Positions 35,684-45,284 are shown, numbered from the stretch's first letter. The stretch: 64,000 nt of DNA from CAVXNB01 sp963763085 (GCA_963763085.1 CAVXNB010000003.1:496001-560000), one strand, 5' to 3'. Numbers and translations are program-made. The notes: generated by a model not told the origin, from the letters alone.

Positions 35684-36466
35684 TCACCGACCTGAAAGGT
35701 CGAGGCCATGGCCGAGTAGCGCCGAGACTTCGGCTGCAGAGGCCATTATCAGCTTGCACAGCTTGTCGAAGTCGCGCCCGACGACCGCCGGCCGCACGCC
35801 GCTGATGGAGAGCGCCGCACGGATCCGGCCGGTGTGATCGAAGATCGGAGCGCCGAGCGCGGCGATGCCGATCGTCACGTCCTCGTCGCTCACGGCATAG
35901 CCCTTCGCTCGCACCTCGCTGAGGGCGCGCTTGACCGCCGACGGCGTCGATGGCGTGCGGTCGGTGAAGGAGACGAGATCCACCCGGCGCAGGTAGTCGG
36001 CCTGCACGTCCTTCGGCTCGTAAGCAAGCAGGACCCTCGGGGCTGCGCCGGCGTGCAGGGGCAGCGATCCCCCGAGTCCGAGCGCCAGCGCCTGCACGTG
36101 TTTGCCGGGCAGGCACTCGATGCAGACCGCGACGTCGTCGCGCCTCACACAGAGGAAGACCGTTTCCTCGGTCAGCTCGTGAAGACGCTCCATTACGGGC
36201 AGGGCCAGCTGGCGTTCGTCGAAGCGCTGCGCGACCCGCGTCCCGAGCTGGAAGAGCTTGAGGCCGAGCCGGAAGGTCCCCCTGCGATTCCCCGCCTCGA
36301 CGAGCTCGGCCGTCGAGAGGCTGGCGAGCAGCCGGTACACGCTCGAACGTGGCTCGCTCAAGAGCTCGGTCAGCTCCGAAGCGGTGAGCTCGCCGTTGGC
36401 GGCAAGGTAGTCGAGGGCCTCCGCCGCCTTGGCCACCGTTTGGACCGGGCTGTCGCGCGGGCCCAT
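35684..36466 (-). CDS. IclR-family transcription regulator
   Basis: A 260-residue regulator. The N-terminal winged helix includes ELTASELTELLSEPRSSVYRLLASL (about 25-50); the C-terminal effector domain has VCIECLPGKHVQALALGLGGSLPLHAGAAPRVLLA and GIAALGAPIFD. The ATG at 36466 is 14 bases after the tktC stop, with GAGG upstream. It is the last gene of an apparent operon binding protein 2-cupin-transketolase-iclR, and is a candidate reader of the CGTAATATTACG palindrome. The link is inference. Confidence 0.88.
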   Translation of the reverse strand: MGPRDSPVQTVAKAAEALDYLAANGELTASELTELLSEPRSSVYRLLASLSTAELVEAGNRRGTFRLGLKLFQLGTRVAQRFDERQLALPVMERLHELTEETVFLCVRRDDVAVCIECLPGKHVQALALGLGGSLPLHAGAAPRVLLAYEPKDVQADYLRRVDLVSFTDRTPSTPSAVKRALSEVRAKGYAVSDEDVTIGIAALGAPIFDHTGRIRAALSISGVRPAVVGRDFDKLCKLIMASAAEVSALLGHGLDLSGR

Positions 36467-36480
36467 CGACCTCGCCGTCC

Positions 36481-37497
36481 TCACTTGCCGGCCAGCAGGA
36501 ACTTGGCGGCTTCGGCCTCGATCCCGCTCGCGTCGAGCCCGTAATGGCGATACAGATGAGTCGGGGGTCCGATGAGGCTGTACTCGTCGCGGATCCCGTG
36601 CCGGTGGACAGGCACCGGAACGCCCGAGCTCGTCACGACCTCGGCGACGGCTCCGCCGAGCCCGCCGATCACGTTGTGCTCCTCCACCGTCATCAGCCGA
36701 CCGGATTCCTCCGCCGCCTGCAGAACGGCAGCTTCGTCGAGAGGCTTGATGGTGTGCATGTCGAGCAGACCGACGGAGCGACCAGACTCGCGAAGGCGCG
36801 CGACGGCTTCGCGGGCCGGGTGCACCATGGTTCCGGTGGCGATGATCGTGAGCTCCTGCCCGTGCTCGAACCGGACCGCTTCTCCGACCCGCAGCTCGAC
36901 GCCCTGTCCATAGACCGCCGGCTCGCGACCGCGTCCGATGCGGAAGTAGATGGGGCCGTCGACCGATGCGGCCGCGCGGATGAGGGCGGCGAGCGACGCC
37001 GCGTCCGCAGGAGCGACGACGGTGAGACCGGCGATTGAGCGCATGACGGCCAGGTCCTCGGTCGCGTGGTGCGAAGTTCCATAGAAACCGAGCGTGATGC
37101 CGGCATGATGCCCGATCAGCCTCACCCGCTGATTCGTATAGGCGACGTCGGTTCGGATCTGCTCGCAGCACAGCAGGGCCAGGAAGGATGCAAACGTCGC
37201 CACATAGACCTCGAGGCCCGTCGTCGCGAGGCCGGCTGCGGCCGAGACCATGTTCTGCTCGGAGATGCCGAACTGAAGAAACCGATCCGGGTACCGCTCC
37301 TGAAACCGCACAAGGCCGTTGGAGTATTTGAGGTCTGCGGTGCAGGCGACGATCGGGACTCCCCGTTCGACCAGCTCGGACAAGGTGTCGGAGAGCACGT
37401 CGAACCCCGGTGCGCGCTCCGGCATCTGGCGGAGGTGCCAGGACCCGCCGCGCACCGGCCCAGCTCCTGTTCCTTCAACCGGTTGCGACGCCGTCAT
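36481..37497 (-). CDS. Transketolase, C-terminal subunit
   Basis: A 338-residue subunit with the pyrimidine-binding and C-terminal transketolase domains: GISEQNMVSAAAGLATTGLEVYVATFASFL (Glu that activates thiamine diphosphate), THHATEDLAVMRSI-type SHHATED, and VEEHNVIGGLGGAVAEV. The start overlaps the stop of the N-terminal subunit (ATGA). Split transketolases are known for unusual sugars as well as for ordinary pentose phosphates. Confidence 0.92.
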   Translation of the reverse strand: MTASQPVEGTGAGPVRGGSWHLRQMPERAPGFDVLSDTLSELVERGVPIVACTADLKYSNGLVRFQERYPDRFLQFGISEQNMVSAAAGLATTGLEVYVATFASFLALLCCEQIRTDVAYTNQRVRLIGHHAGITLGFYGTSHHATEDLAVMRSIAGLTVVAPADAASLAALIRAAASVDGPIYFRIGRGREPAVYGQGVELRVGEAVRFEHGQELTIIATGTMVHPAREAVARLRESGRSVGLLDMHTIKPLDEAAVLQAAEESGRLMTVEEHNVIGGLGGAVAEVVTSSGVPVPVHRHGIRDEYSLIGPPTHLYRHYGLDASGIEAEAAKFLLAGK

Positions 37498-38336
37498 CAC
37501 GACACTCGCAACTCGTCGAGCGCCTGACGCTCGTCCTCGGTGTCGAGGTATCCGAGATGCCAGCCGATCTCGGTCTCCATGAAGGAGACGCCCTTTCCCT
37601 TCACGGTGTTGGCGATGAGGACCAGCGGATCCGAGCCGTCGGGCCGAGCTGCCGCATCTCGAAGCGCCGTCAGCAATTGGCCGACATCGTGCCCGTCGAC
37701 CTCGACGACCTGCCAGCCGAAGGCCCGCCACTTCTCGGCGAGCGGCTCGATTCTGATCACCTCGTCGACCACGCCGTCCAAGGAGTACTGGTTGCGGTCC
37801 ACGATGGCGGTCAGCTTCGATGCACGGTAGTGCGCCGCCGACATCGCGGCTTCCCAGACCTGACCCTCGTGCATCTCACCGTCGCCGAGCAACACGAAGA
37901 CATTGAACTGACTGCCTGAAATCCGAGCACCGAGCGCCATCCCGAGCCCGACCGACAGCGCGTGGCCGAGCGAGCCCGAGCTGAAGTCGATTCCCGGCAC
38001 GCGAGTCATGTCCGGATGGTCCCCGAGCGGGTTCCCGAGTCGCGCGTACTCGTCCAGGATCCCGGGATCGAAGAACCCCCAATCTGCCAGCACCGGGTAC
38101 ACGCCCACGGCCGCATGGCCCTTGCCCAACAGAAAACGATCGCGCCCCGCCCAGTTGGGCTCTCCCCGCTGAAGGCGCATCACCCCGTAATAGAGCACCG
38201 CCAGGATCTCGGACGCCGAGAACACGGACGCGTAATGACCGGTCTTCGCGACCGCGATCAGGCGCACCGTCTCCTCGCGGATGAACCTCGCTCGCTCGCG
38301 GAGGCGTTCGATGTCCTCGGATTCCGCGAGACTCAC
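37497..38336 (-). CDS. Transketolase, N-terminal subunit
   Basis: A 279-residue subunit with the thiamine-diphosphate-binding domain: GHYASVFSASEILAVLYYGV, LGKGHAAVGVYPVLA, SSGSLGHALSVGLGMALG and the metal/diphosphate motif GDGEMHEGQVWEAAM followed by IVDRNQ. GTG 38336 overlaps the cupin stop (GTGA). Together with the downstream subunit it makes a full transketolase; a xylulose- or apulose-type donor cannot be chosen from sequence. Confidence 0.92.
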   Translation of the reverse strand: MSLAESEDIERLRERARFIREETVRLIAVAKTGHYASVFSASEILAVLYYGVMRLQRGEPNWAGRDRFLLGKGHAAVGVYPVLADWGFFDPGILDEYARLGNPLGDHPDMTRVPGIDFSSGSLGHALSVGLGMALGARISGSQFNVFVLLGDGEMHEGQVWEAAMSAAHYRASKLTAIVDRNQYSLDGVVDEVIRIEPLAEKWRAFGWQVVEVDGHDVGQLLTALRDAAARPDGSDPLVLIANTVKGKGVSFMETEIGWHLGYLDTEDERQALDELRVS

Positions 38337-38725
38337 GTCCCGTCCTTGACCACGGGCACCAACTCGGGCGTCACACCCTCCGTCGGTGGCGGGGACAGGG
38401 AGCAGAGAATGTGGAGCGGGGCGGTGCCGTCGTTCACCTGGCCATGGACGCGGCCGGGTGCGATGTAGACGGACAGTCCCGGCTCGAGCTGGATGGTCGG
38501 CTCCCCCTCGAGGTACATCCTTCCGCTTCCCTGCACGACGAAGTAGGCCTCCTCGTAGTCGTGCCGGTGCGTGAGGATCTCGTCGCCGGGCTCCATCAGG
38601 CAGATCGACACTCCGACGTTCTCCGAACCGACCGTGGTCGGATGGATCAGCCGGCGTACTTCGGCACCGAGTCCCGTGAACGGGCGTCCGTCCTCGAGAC
38701 GTACCTTCGTTGGCTTCGAGGTCAC
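38333..38725 (-). CDS. Cupin-domain protein
   Basis: A 130-residue single-domain cupin. Metal-binding motif 1 is in GDEILTHRHDYEEAYFVVQGSGRMYLEG, motif 2 in PGRVHGQVNDG. GTG 38725 is chosen because GGGAG lies just upstream. It overlaps the transketolase gene, so it likely acts in the same pathway, for example as a sugar isomerase or epimerase; this is inference. Confidence 0.8.
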   Translation of the reverse strand: MTSKPTKVRLEDGRPFTGLGAEVRRLIHPTTVGSENVGVSICLMEPGDEILTHRHDYEEAYFVVQGSGRMYLEGEPTIQLEPGLSVYIAPGRVHGQVNDGTAPLHILCSLSPPPTEGVTPELVPVVKDGT

Positions 38726-38759
38726 GGTGCTCCCTTCGTCCGCACGGCCGAAACCGGGA

Positions 38760-40346
38760 TCAACTCCTCCACATCTTGTCGAAACCGAAGTTGCCCAGCG
38801 ACTCGCCATACAGTGACGGCACGACCCCCTTGATGTCCTTCCCAAAGCCATCGATTACCGGCGGGAAATAGGGAATGATCCAGCCACCCTGGGTGTAGTC
38901 GATCATCTGCATCTCGTGCGCAAGCTCTGCCCGCTTGCCGGCGTCGATCGTCGCCGAAGCCTCGTTGTACAGGGCCGTGTAGTGCGGGTCGTTGAAATGG
39001 GACTCGTTGTAGGGCGACGTCGGCAGGAAGGCCTGAACGACCTGGGGGAGGTAGGGGGTGTAGTACCAGAAGTCCTGGGCGAACGGCCAGCTCAGATACT
39101 CCTTGCCATAGAAGTCCGTGACAGTCGTCGTTCGCAGGTTGACGGTGATTCCCGCCGCACTCACCTGTTGGGCCAGCACCGTTGCGGCGGAGGAGGTGCC
39201 CTGTGCGATGTCCGCCGTCACGAGCTCGACGGTGAGGTTCTCCTGGCCGGCTTTCTTGAGGAGGAATTTCGCCTGCTCTATATCCTGCACCCTCTGCGGG
39301 ATCGATTTGTCGTACTCGGGGTCGTAGATGCTCGAGATGTCGTTGCCGATGAGCCCATGTCCGGCGAAGACGAGCTCGAGCATCTGAGGACGGTCGATCG
39401 CGAGCCGCATCGCCTGCCGGACGCGGACGTCGCTGAAGGGAGCGACGTCGACGCGCATGGTGAACGGGGTGTAGCCACCCCCGTTCGACACGAGTGTGTC
39501 GGCGTTCCCGGATCTCTTGATCGTCGCGATCGATGCCGCCGACAGCGCATTCACGACATCGGCACTGCCGCTGACGAGGGCGTTCACCTGGCTGGTCTCG
39601 TCTGAGTACTCCGAGATGGCGATCTCGTCGAAATAGGGATATGGGTGCTCGAAGTAATTCTCGTTTCTCACGAAGAGCGATGACTCGCCGGGCGTGAAGG
39701 ACTTGTATTTGAATGGCCCCGTGCCGATCGGGTTCTTGGGGTCGTAGCCGACCGGGACGATGTTGAAGTAGAGGAAGTAACCGGCCAGGGACTCGACAAA
39801 GGTCGCGTAGGGCGTCTTGCACGGCAGCTGGACCGTCAGGTTGTCGATCTTCTTCATGTTCTTGACGTCGCAGACGGCGATGGTCGAGGCGCCGGGCTTC
39901 GGATCCTTCGGGTCCGCGATGCGCTGCAGCGTGAAGATGAGGTCCTCGGCCGTCATGGGCTTGCCGTTGTGGAACGTGACCCCCGAGCGCAGCCGCATCG
40001 TCCATACGGTCGCGTCGGAGTTGGGCGTGAACTCCTCGACGAGCACGTTCTGCACTTGGGCCTGGGTGTTGAGAGCGACCATGGTGTTGTACAGCTGGGT
40101 GACCCGGCAGAGGTCGAGCGTCTCGACGGGGGCGTTGCCGTCGAGGGTGTCCGAGCTGGTGCCACCGATGAGCGCGGCCCGGAGGGTCCCCCCTGTCTTG
40201 GGCTTGGCCGGCCCTGCTGACGTCGACGTCGTCGTCGTCGGTGAGCTGGACGAACCACAGGCACCCAGCGCCACCGCCGACGTGGCGGCAAGAGCACCGG
40301 AACCGGCGATCTGCAGGAAATCGCGGCGATTGATCTTGTTGGGCAT
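38760..40346 (-). CDS. Peptide-type ABC substrate-binding lipoprotein, paralogue 2
   Basis: A 528-residue family 5 binding protein with Tat signal NRRDFLQIAG, lipobox LGACGSS and a Thr/Ser linker. It matches paralogue 1 nearly throughout, for example SGVTFHNGKP, TSQVNALVSG, SIPQRVQDI and LAHEMQMIDY. It heads an apparent operon with the cupin, transketolase and iclR genes but lacks transporter subunits. The upstream palindrome links it to dppB. Confidence 0.88.
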   Translation of the reverse strand: MPNKINRRDFLQIAGSGALAATSAVALGACGSSSSPTTTTSTSAGPAKPKTGGTLRAALIGGTSSDTLDGNAPVETLDLCRVTQLYNTMVALNTQAQVQNVLVEEFTPNSDATVWTMRLRSGVTFHNGKPMTAEDLIFTLQRIADPKDPKPGASTIAVCDVKNMKKIDNLTVQLPCKTPYATFVESLAGYFLYFNIVPVGYDPKNPIGTGPFKYKSFTPGESSLFVRNENYFEHPYPYFDEIAISEYSDETSQVNALVSGSADVVNALSAASIATIKRSGNADTLVSNGGGYTPFTMRVDVAPFSDVRVRQAMRLAIDRPQMLELVFAGHGLIGNDISSIYDPEYDKSIPQRVQDIEQAKFLLKKAGQENLTVELVTADIAQGTSSAATVLAQQVSAAGITVNLRTTTVTDFYGKEYLSWPFAQDFWYYTPYLPQVVQAFLPTSPYNESHFNDPHYTALYNEASATIDAGKRAELAHEMQMIDYTQGGWIIPYFPPVIDGFGKDIKGVVPSLYGESLGNFGFDKMWRS

Positions 40347-40377
40347 CAGTCCCCCTGTCTGTCTCTGAGCCAACGTC

Positions 40378-40406
40378 ACGGTAACATTACGAACACATCG
40401 AGTCAA
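40378..40406 (-). promoter_or_regulatory. Promoter and palindromic operator of binding protein 2
   Basis: Minus strand TTGACT (40406-40401), 17 bases and TACCGT (40383-40378). Between and overlapping them is CGTAATGTTACC (40391-40380), matching the dppB palindrome at 10 of 12 positions and symmetrical except at its centre and ends. Repression by promoter occlusion is plausible. Confidence 0.55.
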
Positions 40407-40529
40407 CGCGCATTCTCAATCTTCGGACGCGCTGTCCGGATGTGATGGCCGGCTTCCGGCGGGTTACGGGCCGTTTCCCTTCGTCCTTTTCGTTGTTGCC
40501 TGCGCGCTACAGTGGGCTCGCCCTGGATC

Positions 40530-40603
40530 CGGGGAGTGGCGCAGCTTGGCAGCGCGCCTGCTTTGGGAGCAGGAGGTCGCGGGTTCAAATCCCGCCTCCC
40601 CGA
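40530..40603 (+). tRNA. tRNA-Pro (anticodon TGG)
   Basis: A 74-base cloverleaf: acceptor CGGGGAG/CTCCCCG, D-arm with GCAGCTTGGCAGCGC, anticodon stem CCTGC/GCAGG around loop TTTGGGA (anticodon TGG), T-arm GCGGGTTCAAATCCCGC, discriminator A at 40603. The CCA end is not encoded. It reads CCA and, by wobble, other proline codons. Confidence 0.95.
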
Positions 40604-40712
40604 CTGGTTTGACCAGGGACTTGCCTACTGAGCAGGTCAGGCGCCCGAAAGCGCAGGTCATCGCCCGTCTGTCAATCGGGTCTACCAGCGCCGGGCCAAG
40701 AGTCTCCATCGG

Positions 40713-41903
40713 CTACGAGATCGCGAGCCCGTCTTCCGGATCGAAGAAATGGAGCGCCCGAGCATCGATGGTCACCCCGACCTGTTCGCCCTCGCGAACA
40801 CGGGTGCGTGGCCCGAAACGGCCAACCAGTGTCGTCTCGCCCACCCCGCCGCCGGCGAGCGTCTGTTCGCGCGACGCATCATCAGCGGGTTGGAGCGATC
40901 CGTCCGGCAGCGCATGCCGCGCCATGACGGTGAAGTGGACGAGCACCTCCGGACCGAGCGCCTCGCGCAGCTCAACGCGCCCGCGGAGATGGGCACCGTC
41001 GTTGCCAAGGTTCGCATCGTGAAGGTCCTCGGGACGGATTCCGAGCACCACCTTCCTCGATTCGCTGGCGGCAAGCCCAGGATGTCGCGCCAGCGTCTCC
41101 TCGGGGAGGGAGAGTTGAGTTTCGCCGACGCGGGCGACAAGGCCGACGCCGCTCCGCTCGATGGTCGCCTCGAGCATGTTCATCGCCGGGCTGCCGATGA
41201 AGCCGGCGACGAAGATGTTGACCGGGTTCTCATAGAGCTCCTCCGGCGAGGCAACCTGCTGCAGCTCACCCTCGCGCATGACGGCCACGCGGTCACCCAT
41301 CGTCATCGCCTCGACCTGGTCGTGGGTGACGTAGAGCGTCGTCACACCGAGCCTGCGCTGCAACGCCAAGATCTGACCGCGGGTGGCGACGCGCAGCTTG
41401 GCGTCGAGGTTCGAGAGCGGCTCGTCCATGAGAAACACACGCGGCTCGCGCACGATCGCACGGCCCATCGCCACGCGTTGCCTTTGCCCACCGGAGAGCT
41501 GCCGTGGCTTTCTTTCGAGGTAGTCCTCGAGGTCGAGGATCTTGGCTGCCGCTCGAACGCGTTCGGCGATCTGGCGCTTCGGCACTTTCGCCATCCGCAG
41601 CGCGAAGCCCATATTCTGCGCGACGCTCATGTGGGGATAGAGCGCGTAGTTCTGGAACACCATCGCGATATCGCGCTCGCGAGGGGCGAGGTTCACTACC
41701 TCCTTTCCATCAACCAGGATCGTGCCCTCGTCCACGTGCTCCAGTCCGGCCAGCATGCGCAGCGATGTCGTCTTCCCGCACCCCGAGGGGCCGACCAGCA
41801 CCAGGAACTCCCCATCGCGCACCTCGAGATTGAGCCTGTCGACTGCGGGCCTATCGCTCTTCGGGTAGACCCGCGTTGCCTGGTCGAACGTGACGGTGGC
41901 CAT
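40713..41903 (-). CDS. Sugar ABC transporter ATPase, UgpC/MsmK type
   Basis: A 396-residue ATPase of CUT1 carbohydrate importers. Walker A GPSGCGKTTSLR, Q-loop FQNYALYPHM, signature LSGGQRQRVAMGRAI, Walker B VFLMDEPLSNLD, and a C-terminal OB-type regulatory domain with LGIRPEDLHDA. ATG 41903 is the family start. It follows the two permeases, the binding protein and the enolase gene. Confidence 0.92.
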   Translation of the reverse strand: MATVTFDQATRVYPKSDRPAVDRLNLEVRDGEFLVLVGPSGCGKTTSLRMLAGLEHVDEGTILVDGKEVVNLAPRERDIAMVFQNYALYPHMSVAQNMGFALRMAKVPKRQIAERVRAAAKILDLEDYLERKPRQLSGGQRQRVAMGRAIVREPRVFLMDEPLSNLDAKLRVATRGQILALQRRLGVTTLYVTHDQVEAMTMGDRVAVMREGELQQVASPEELYENPVNIFVAGFIGSPAMNMLEATIERSGVGLVARVGETQLSLPEETLARHPGLAASESRKVVLGIRPEDLHDANLGNDGAHLRGRVELREALGPEVLVHFTVMARHALPDGSLQPADDASREQTLAGGGVGETTLVGRFGPRTRVREGEQVGVTIDARALHFFDPEDGLAIS

Positions 41904-41914
41904 GAGCTTCTCTA

Positions 41915-42802
41915 CTACTCCTTGGTCGAGCCTGCCAACATGCCGGTCACGAGGGCGCGCTGCGCGAACAAGAACACGATCAGCACGGGCGCGATGGCAA
42001 GGATCACCGCCATGGCGAGGTCCGGCCGCTGCAGGACGGTGACGCTGGTGCCGGCCGAGAAGTTGGCGGGATTGAACGACGCCGTCGAGCCGATCAGCTG
42101 GTTCAGCCCGATCTGGACCGGATACTGCGAGCTGTCGTAGGTCATCACGAATGGAAGGAAGAAGTTGTTCCACGACGCGACGAAGGCGAAGAAGCCGACC
42201 AGGAACACGATCGGGCGCGCGAGCGGCAGCGCGATGTAGCGGAACACGCGCCACTCGCCGGCGCCGTCGATCCTCGCCGCCGCGAGGAGATCGCTCGGGA
42301 CCGTGGAGGAGAAGTAGATGTAGGCAAGATAGACCCCAAATGGGAAGAACCCGAATGGCAGGATCAGCGCCCAGATTGTGCCGTAGAGCCCGATCTTGTT
42401 TATCTCCAGAAACAGCGGCAGCACAAGCGCGGTCGCCGGCATGATCATGACGACGAGCGTGATCGCCAGCAGTGTCCGCCGCCCGATGAAGTGCGTCAGC
42501 GCCAGCCCGTACCCTGCCGGGATCGCAGCCAAGATAGCCAGGGCTGTCCCGCCGAACGAGTAGATCGCTGAGTTCTTCAGCCAGATCAGCATGCTATTAC
42601 CGTCATAAGTGACTATTCGGTGGAACGTGTGCGCCAATGTGCTCAGGCTGCCGAACGCGAACGGCGACTGCGCGAGGAGTTGGCCGTCGGTCTTGGTCGG
42701 CGCGAGGAACAGCCAGATGATCGGCACGAAGAAGAAGGCCGTGAAGACGACCAGGATTGCAAGAACGACGAAGCGAATCGCGTAACGACGAGGCAACGCC
42801 AT
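41915..42802 (-). CDS. Sugar ABC transporter permease, MalG/UgpE type
   Basis: A 295-residue membrane protein with six hydrophobic helices. The EAA loop coupling to the ATPase is LLAAARIDGAGEWRVFRYIALPLARP. ATG 42802 overlaps the stop of the other permease (ATGA). It forms the channel with the neighbouring permease. Confidence 0.9.
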   Translation of the reverse strand: MALPRRYAIRFVVLAILVVFTAFFFVPIIWLFLAPTKTDGQLLAQSPFAFGSLSTLAHTFHRIVTYDGNSMLIWLKNSAIYSFGGTALAILAAIPAGYGLALTHFIGRRTLLAITLVVMIMPATALVLPLFLEINKIGLYGTIWALILPFGFFPFGVYLAYIYFSSTVPSDLLAAARIDGAGEWRVFRYIALPLARPIVFLVGFFAFVASWNNFFLPFVMTYDSSQYPVQIGLNQLIGSTASFNPANFSAGTSVTVLQRPDLAMAVILAIAPVLIVFLFAQRALVTGMLAGSTKE

Positions 42803-43767
42803 CACTCGATCTCGAACAGTCTTCCTCGCCAGACCAGCACCGCCGCGACGGCGAGGCCGATCACGAGCAGGACGACTGAGATAGCGGCCGCTTCGTTGAA
42901 CTGGTCGTACTGGGATGCGACGAACCAAGCGAGTTGGTTCGGCGACCAGTAGTTGCTGATTCCCACGCCCAGTGACGCCGTACCGAGCACCGTGGGCTCG
43001 GTGAACAGTTGTATGCCTGCCGCGAACGACAGGATGATCATGTACACGAGCCACTTGCGGATCAGGGGAAGCTTGATCCACAGTGCGGTCTTGAGGGCGC
43101 TCACCCCGTCGATCTGCGCCGACTCGAGCAGCTCGTGAGGGATGTTGTTGAGCGCGCCGTACATCACCACGATCCATCCGCCTGCACCGGTCCAGAACGC
43201 CATGATCGCGAAGATCAACGGCAGGTGGCCAGGAGCAATGGTGTTGTCGAATTGCGCAAGGCCGAACCAGTGCAAGACGAACGCGAACGGGCTCGCGGTC
43301 GGGTCGAGCATGAAGAGCCACACGACGACGCTGGCCGCACCTGCCAGAGCACCCGGAATGTAGAAGAGGAATCTGAACGCCGTGCCGACGCGTCGTGCCA
43401 GGTTGTGCAGCAGGAGAACCAGCCCCACGACGAAGATGATCTGACTGGCCAGCCACAGTGCAAGGAATTCGCCGATGTGCTCGAACGCCGACTCGATGCG
43501 ATAGTCCTTGAAAGCGACGATGAAGCTCGACCCGAACCCACCGGAATGACCGAACCCGGAAGTCGACTTGGTTAGGGCTAGATAGATCGCGTATACCGCC
43601 GGACCGATGCCAAGCAATAGGAGCAGCGCGACGTAAAGAGCGACGAAGAAATAGCCAGCGGCGGGAGAAGTGCCGGCCGGCCGCCGATCACGGTGCGCCA
43701 CAACCCGGTCTCCCCGGCGGGCGCTCGCGAGCCCGCCGGGGACAGCCGCTATCGAGGGAACGGCCAT
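42802..43767 (-). CDS. Sugar ABC transporter permease, MalF/UgpA type
   Basis: A 321-residue membrane protein with about six helices after a basic N-terminal tail; EAA loop LLESAQIDGVSALKTALWIKLPLIRK. It follows the binding protein by 49 bases and pairs with the MalG-type permease. Confidence 0.9.
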   Translation of the reverse strand: MAVPSIAAVPGGLASARRGDRVVAHRDRRPAGTSPAAGYFFVALYVALLLLLGIGPAVYAIYLALTKSTSGFGHSGGFGSSFIVAFKDYRIESAFEHIGEFLALWLASQIIFVVGLVLLLHNLARRVGTAFRFLFYIPGALAGAASVVVWLFMLDPTASPFAFVLHWFGLAQFDNTIAPGHLPLIFAIMAFWTGAGGWIVVMYGALNNIPHELLESAQIDGVSALKTALWIKLPLIRKWLVYMIILSFAAGIQLFTEPTVLGTASLGVGISNYWSPNQLAWFVASQYDQFNEAAAISVVLLVIGLAVAAVLVWRGRLFEIE

Positions 43768-43816
43768 GCGTTGCCTATGAACCTCTGCGCGACCTACCGG
43801 ATCCCGTCCTGCTTAT

Positions 43817-45163
43817 CTACGTCTTGACCTGCCAGCCGGCGCTTTGGGCGGCAGACTGGATGTTGCCTGCGAGCGTCTGGAGGGCCGAGGTGAACGTGCC
43901 GCCTGCAACCAGGCCCGGCGTACAAGTGTTGCCGAAGATGGCCTCGACACTCCACGGCACCGGGCTCCATCCATTCCAGATCTCACTTGCCGCCTTCTGA
44001 ATGGCCGCAGCGGTGGCCGCCGAGTTGGCGAAGACGCCCTTGAGCGACTTGAGCCATCCGCTCTGGTCCGGCCTGTAGGCCGGCATGCCCTGGGTGATCG
44101 CCGGATTTTCCTGGATCTTCGGACTGGTTGTGAAGTACTCCGCCAATGCCACGGCAGCTTTTGCCTGGGTGGTGTGCGACGTAACCAACCAGAGGCCACC
44201 GCCGATCGAGCCGGTGACATGCGCGCCATTGGTCGCCACCGGCGGCGGGTAGGCCTCCATCACGTGGGTTCCGGGACCCTCGCTGCTCGACCCGGACGGG
44301 TAGATGGCCGATCCCTGCCAGATCGCTCCGGAGTCCATGACCATGTGCTGCGCGGTCTTATCTTTGACCCACGCCGTCGTGAACGGACCGTTGTGCGTAA
44401 AGGCCCCCAGTGCCGAATCGATGAGGTGGGCGATCGTCGTGCAGTTGCTCGAGCTTGGGTTGTCCAAGAGCGTCTGGTTCCCGAGGGACTTGTTTATGGG
44501 GCACTCGTTCCCCCACAGGTAGGTCTCGGCATCCCACGGTTGGCCGAACTCACCGATGAAATAACCAGGATGGTGTTTGACGAGCGACCGGCCGTCGGCG
44601 GCATACTGCTGCCACGTGGTGGGAGGCTTCATACCTGGGAAGAACCGGTGGAAGAGCTTGGTGTTGACCCAGAGCACATTGGCGGCGTTGTCATTGCGCA
44701 AGCAGAGGAGCTTCCCGCTGATCAAGCAGTCGCCGAGGCCACCGATCTGGCTCCACACGCTCTTCTTGATGTACGGCTTCAAGTTGAGCAGGTCGTTGAA
44801 CGGCGGCTCTCCCAGCCAGCCGGCCTCGTAGTTCTCCTCGTCGAAGACAACGTCGGGAGAGACGCCCGGCTTCCAGCCGACACGGTTGTACAGCGCGAAC
44901 TTCGACTGCAAGTAGCCATCCCCGTTGATGTCACCGCTGAAGAGAACCCACTTGATGTTTGCGTGCGGGTGGGTTGCCTTGTACTCCTTGACGAACGCGG
45001 CCCGGGCCGCGTCGTACCATACGACGAGCGGTGTCTTCGCCTTCGGCGCACGCGAGGCGCCGGCGGCCGAGCCGGCCGCGGTCCCAGCCGCGACAAGAGC
45101 GACCACCGCGACGAGCGTGGCGGGCGCGAACCAACGGAGTCTGCGGTTCACATGCGATTTCAT
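43817..45163 (-). CDS. Sugar ABC transporter substrate-binding protein
   Basis: A 448-residue extracellular binding protein of the CUT1 family 1 type. The signal peptide is residues about 1-36 (VAVVALVAAGTAAGSAAGA) without a lipobox Cys, so it would be released or held another way. Domain markers include VVWYDAARAAFVKEYKATHP and DVVFDEENYEAGWL. Ten or so tryptophans suit a carbohydrate ligand. The Cys pairs at CLISGKLLCL and NTCTPG may form disulfides. Confidence 0.87.
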   Translation of the reverse strand: MKSHVNRRLRWFAPATLVAVVALVAAGTAAGSAAGASRAPKAKTPLVVWYDAARAAFVKEYKATHPHANIKWVLFSGDINGDGYLQSKFALYNRVGWKPGVSPDVVFDEENYEAGWLGEPPFNDLLNLKPYIKKSVWSQIGGLGDCLISGKLLCLRNDNAANVLWVNTKLFHRFFPGMKPPTTWQQYAADGRSLVKHHPGYFIGEFGQPWDAETYLWGNECPINKSLGNQTLLDNPSSSNCTTIAHLIDSALGAFTHNGPFTTAWVKDKTAQHMVMDSGAIWQGSAIYPSGSSSEGPGTHVMEAYPPPVATNGAHVTGSIGGGLWLVTSHTTQAKAAVALAEYFTTSPKIQENPAITQGMPAYRPDQSGWLKSLKGVFANSAATAAAIQKAASEIWNGWSPVPWSVEAIFGNTCTPGLVAGGTFTSALQTLAGNIQSAAQSAGWQVKT

Positions 45164-45284
45164 ATCTTTGTTCCCCCCTCTGTCTGAAATGCAGTTGAAA
45201 TGGGTTTCTTATCCGTGTATTCCGATGTGGTGATCATGTTCGCTAACTCACGGTCGCAAAGCTCTCCCCTCTCGTGAACATCTG

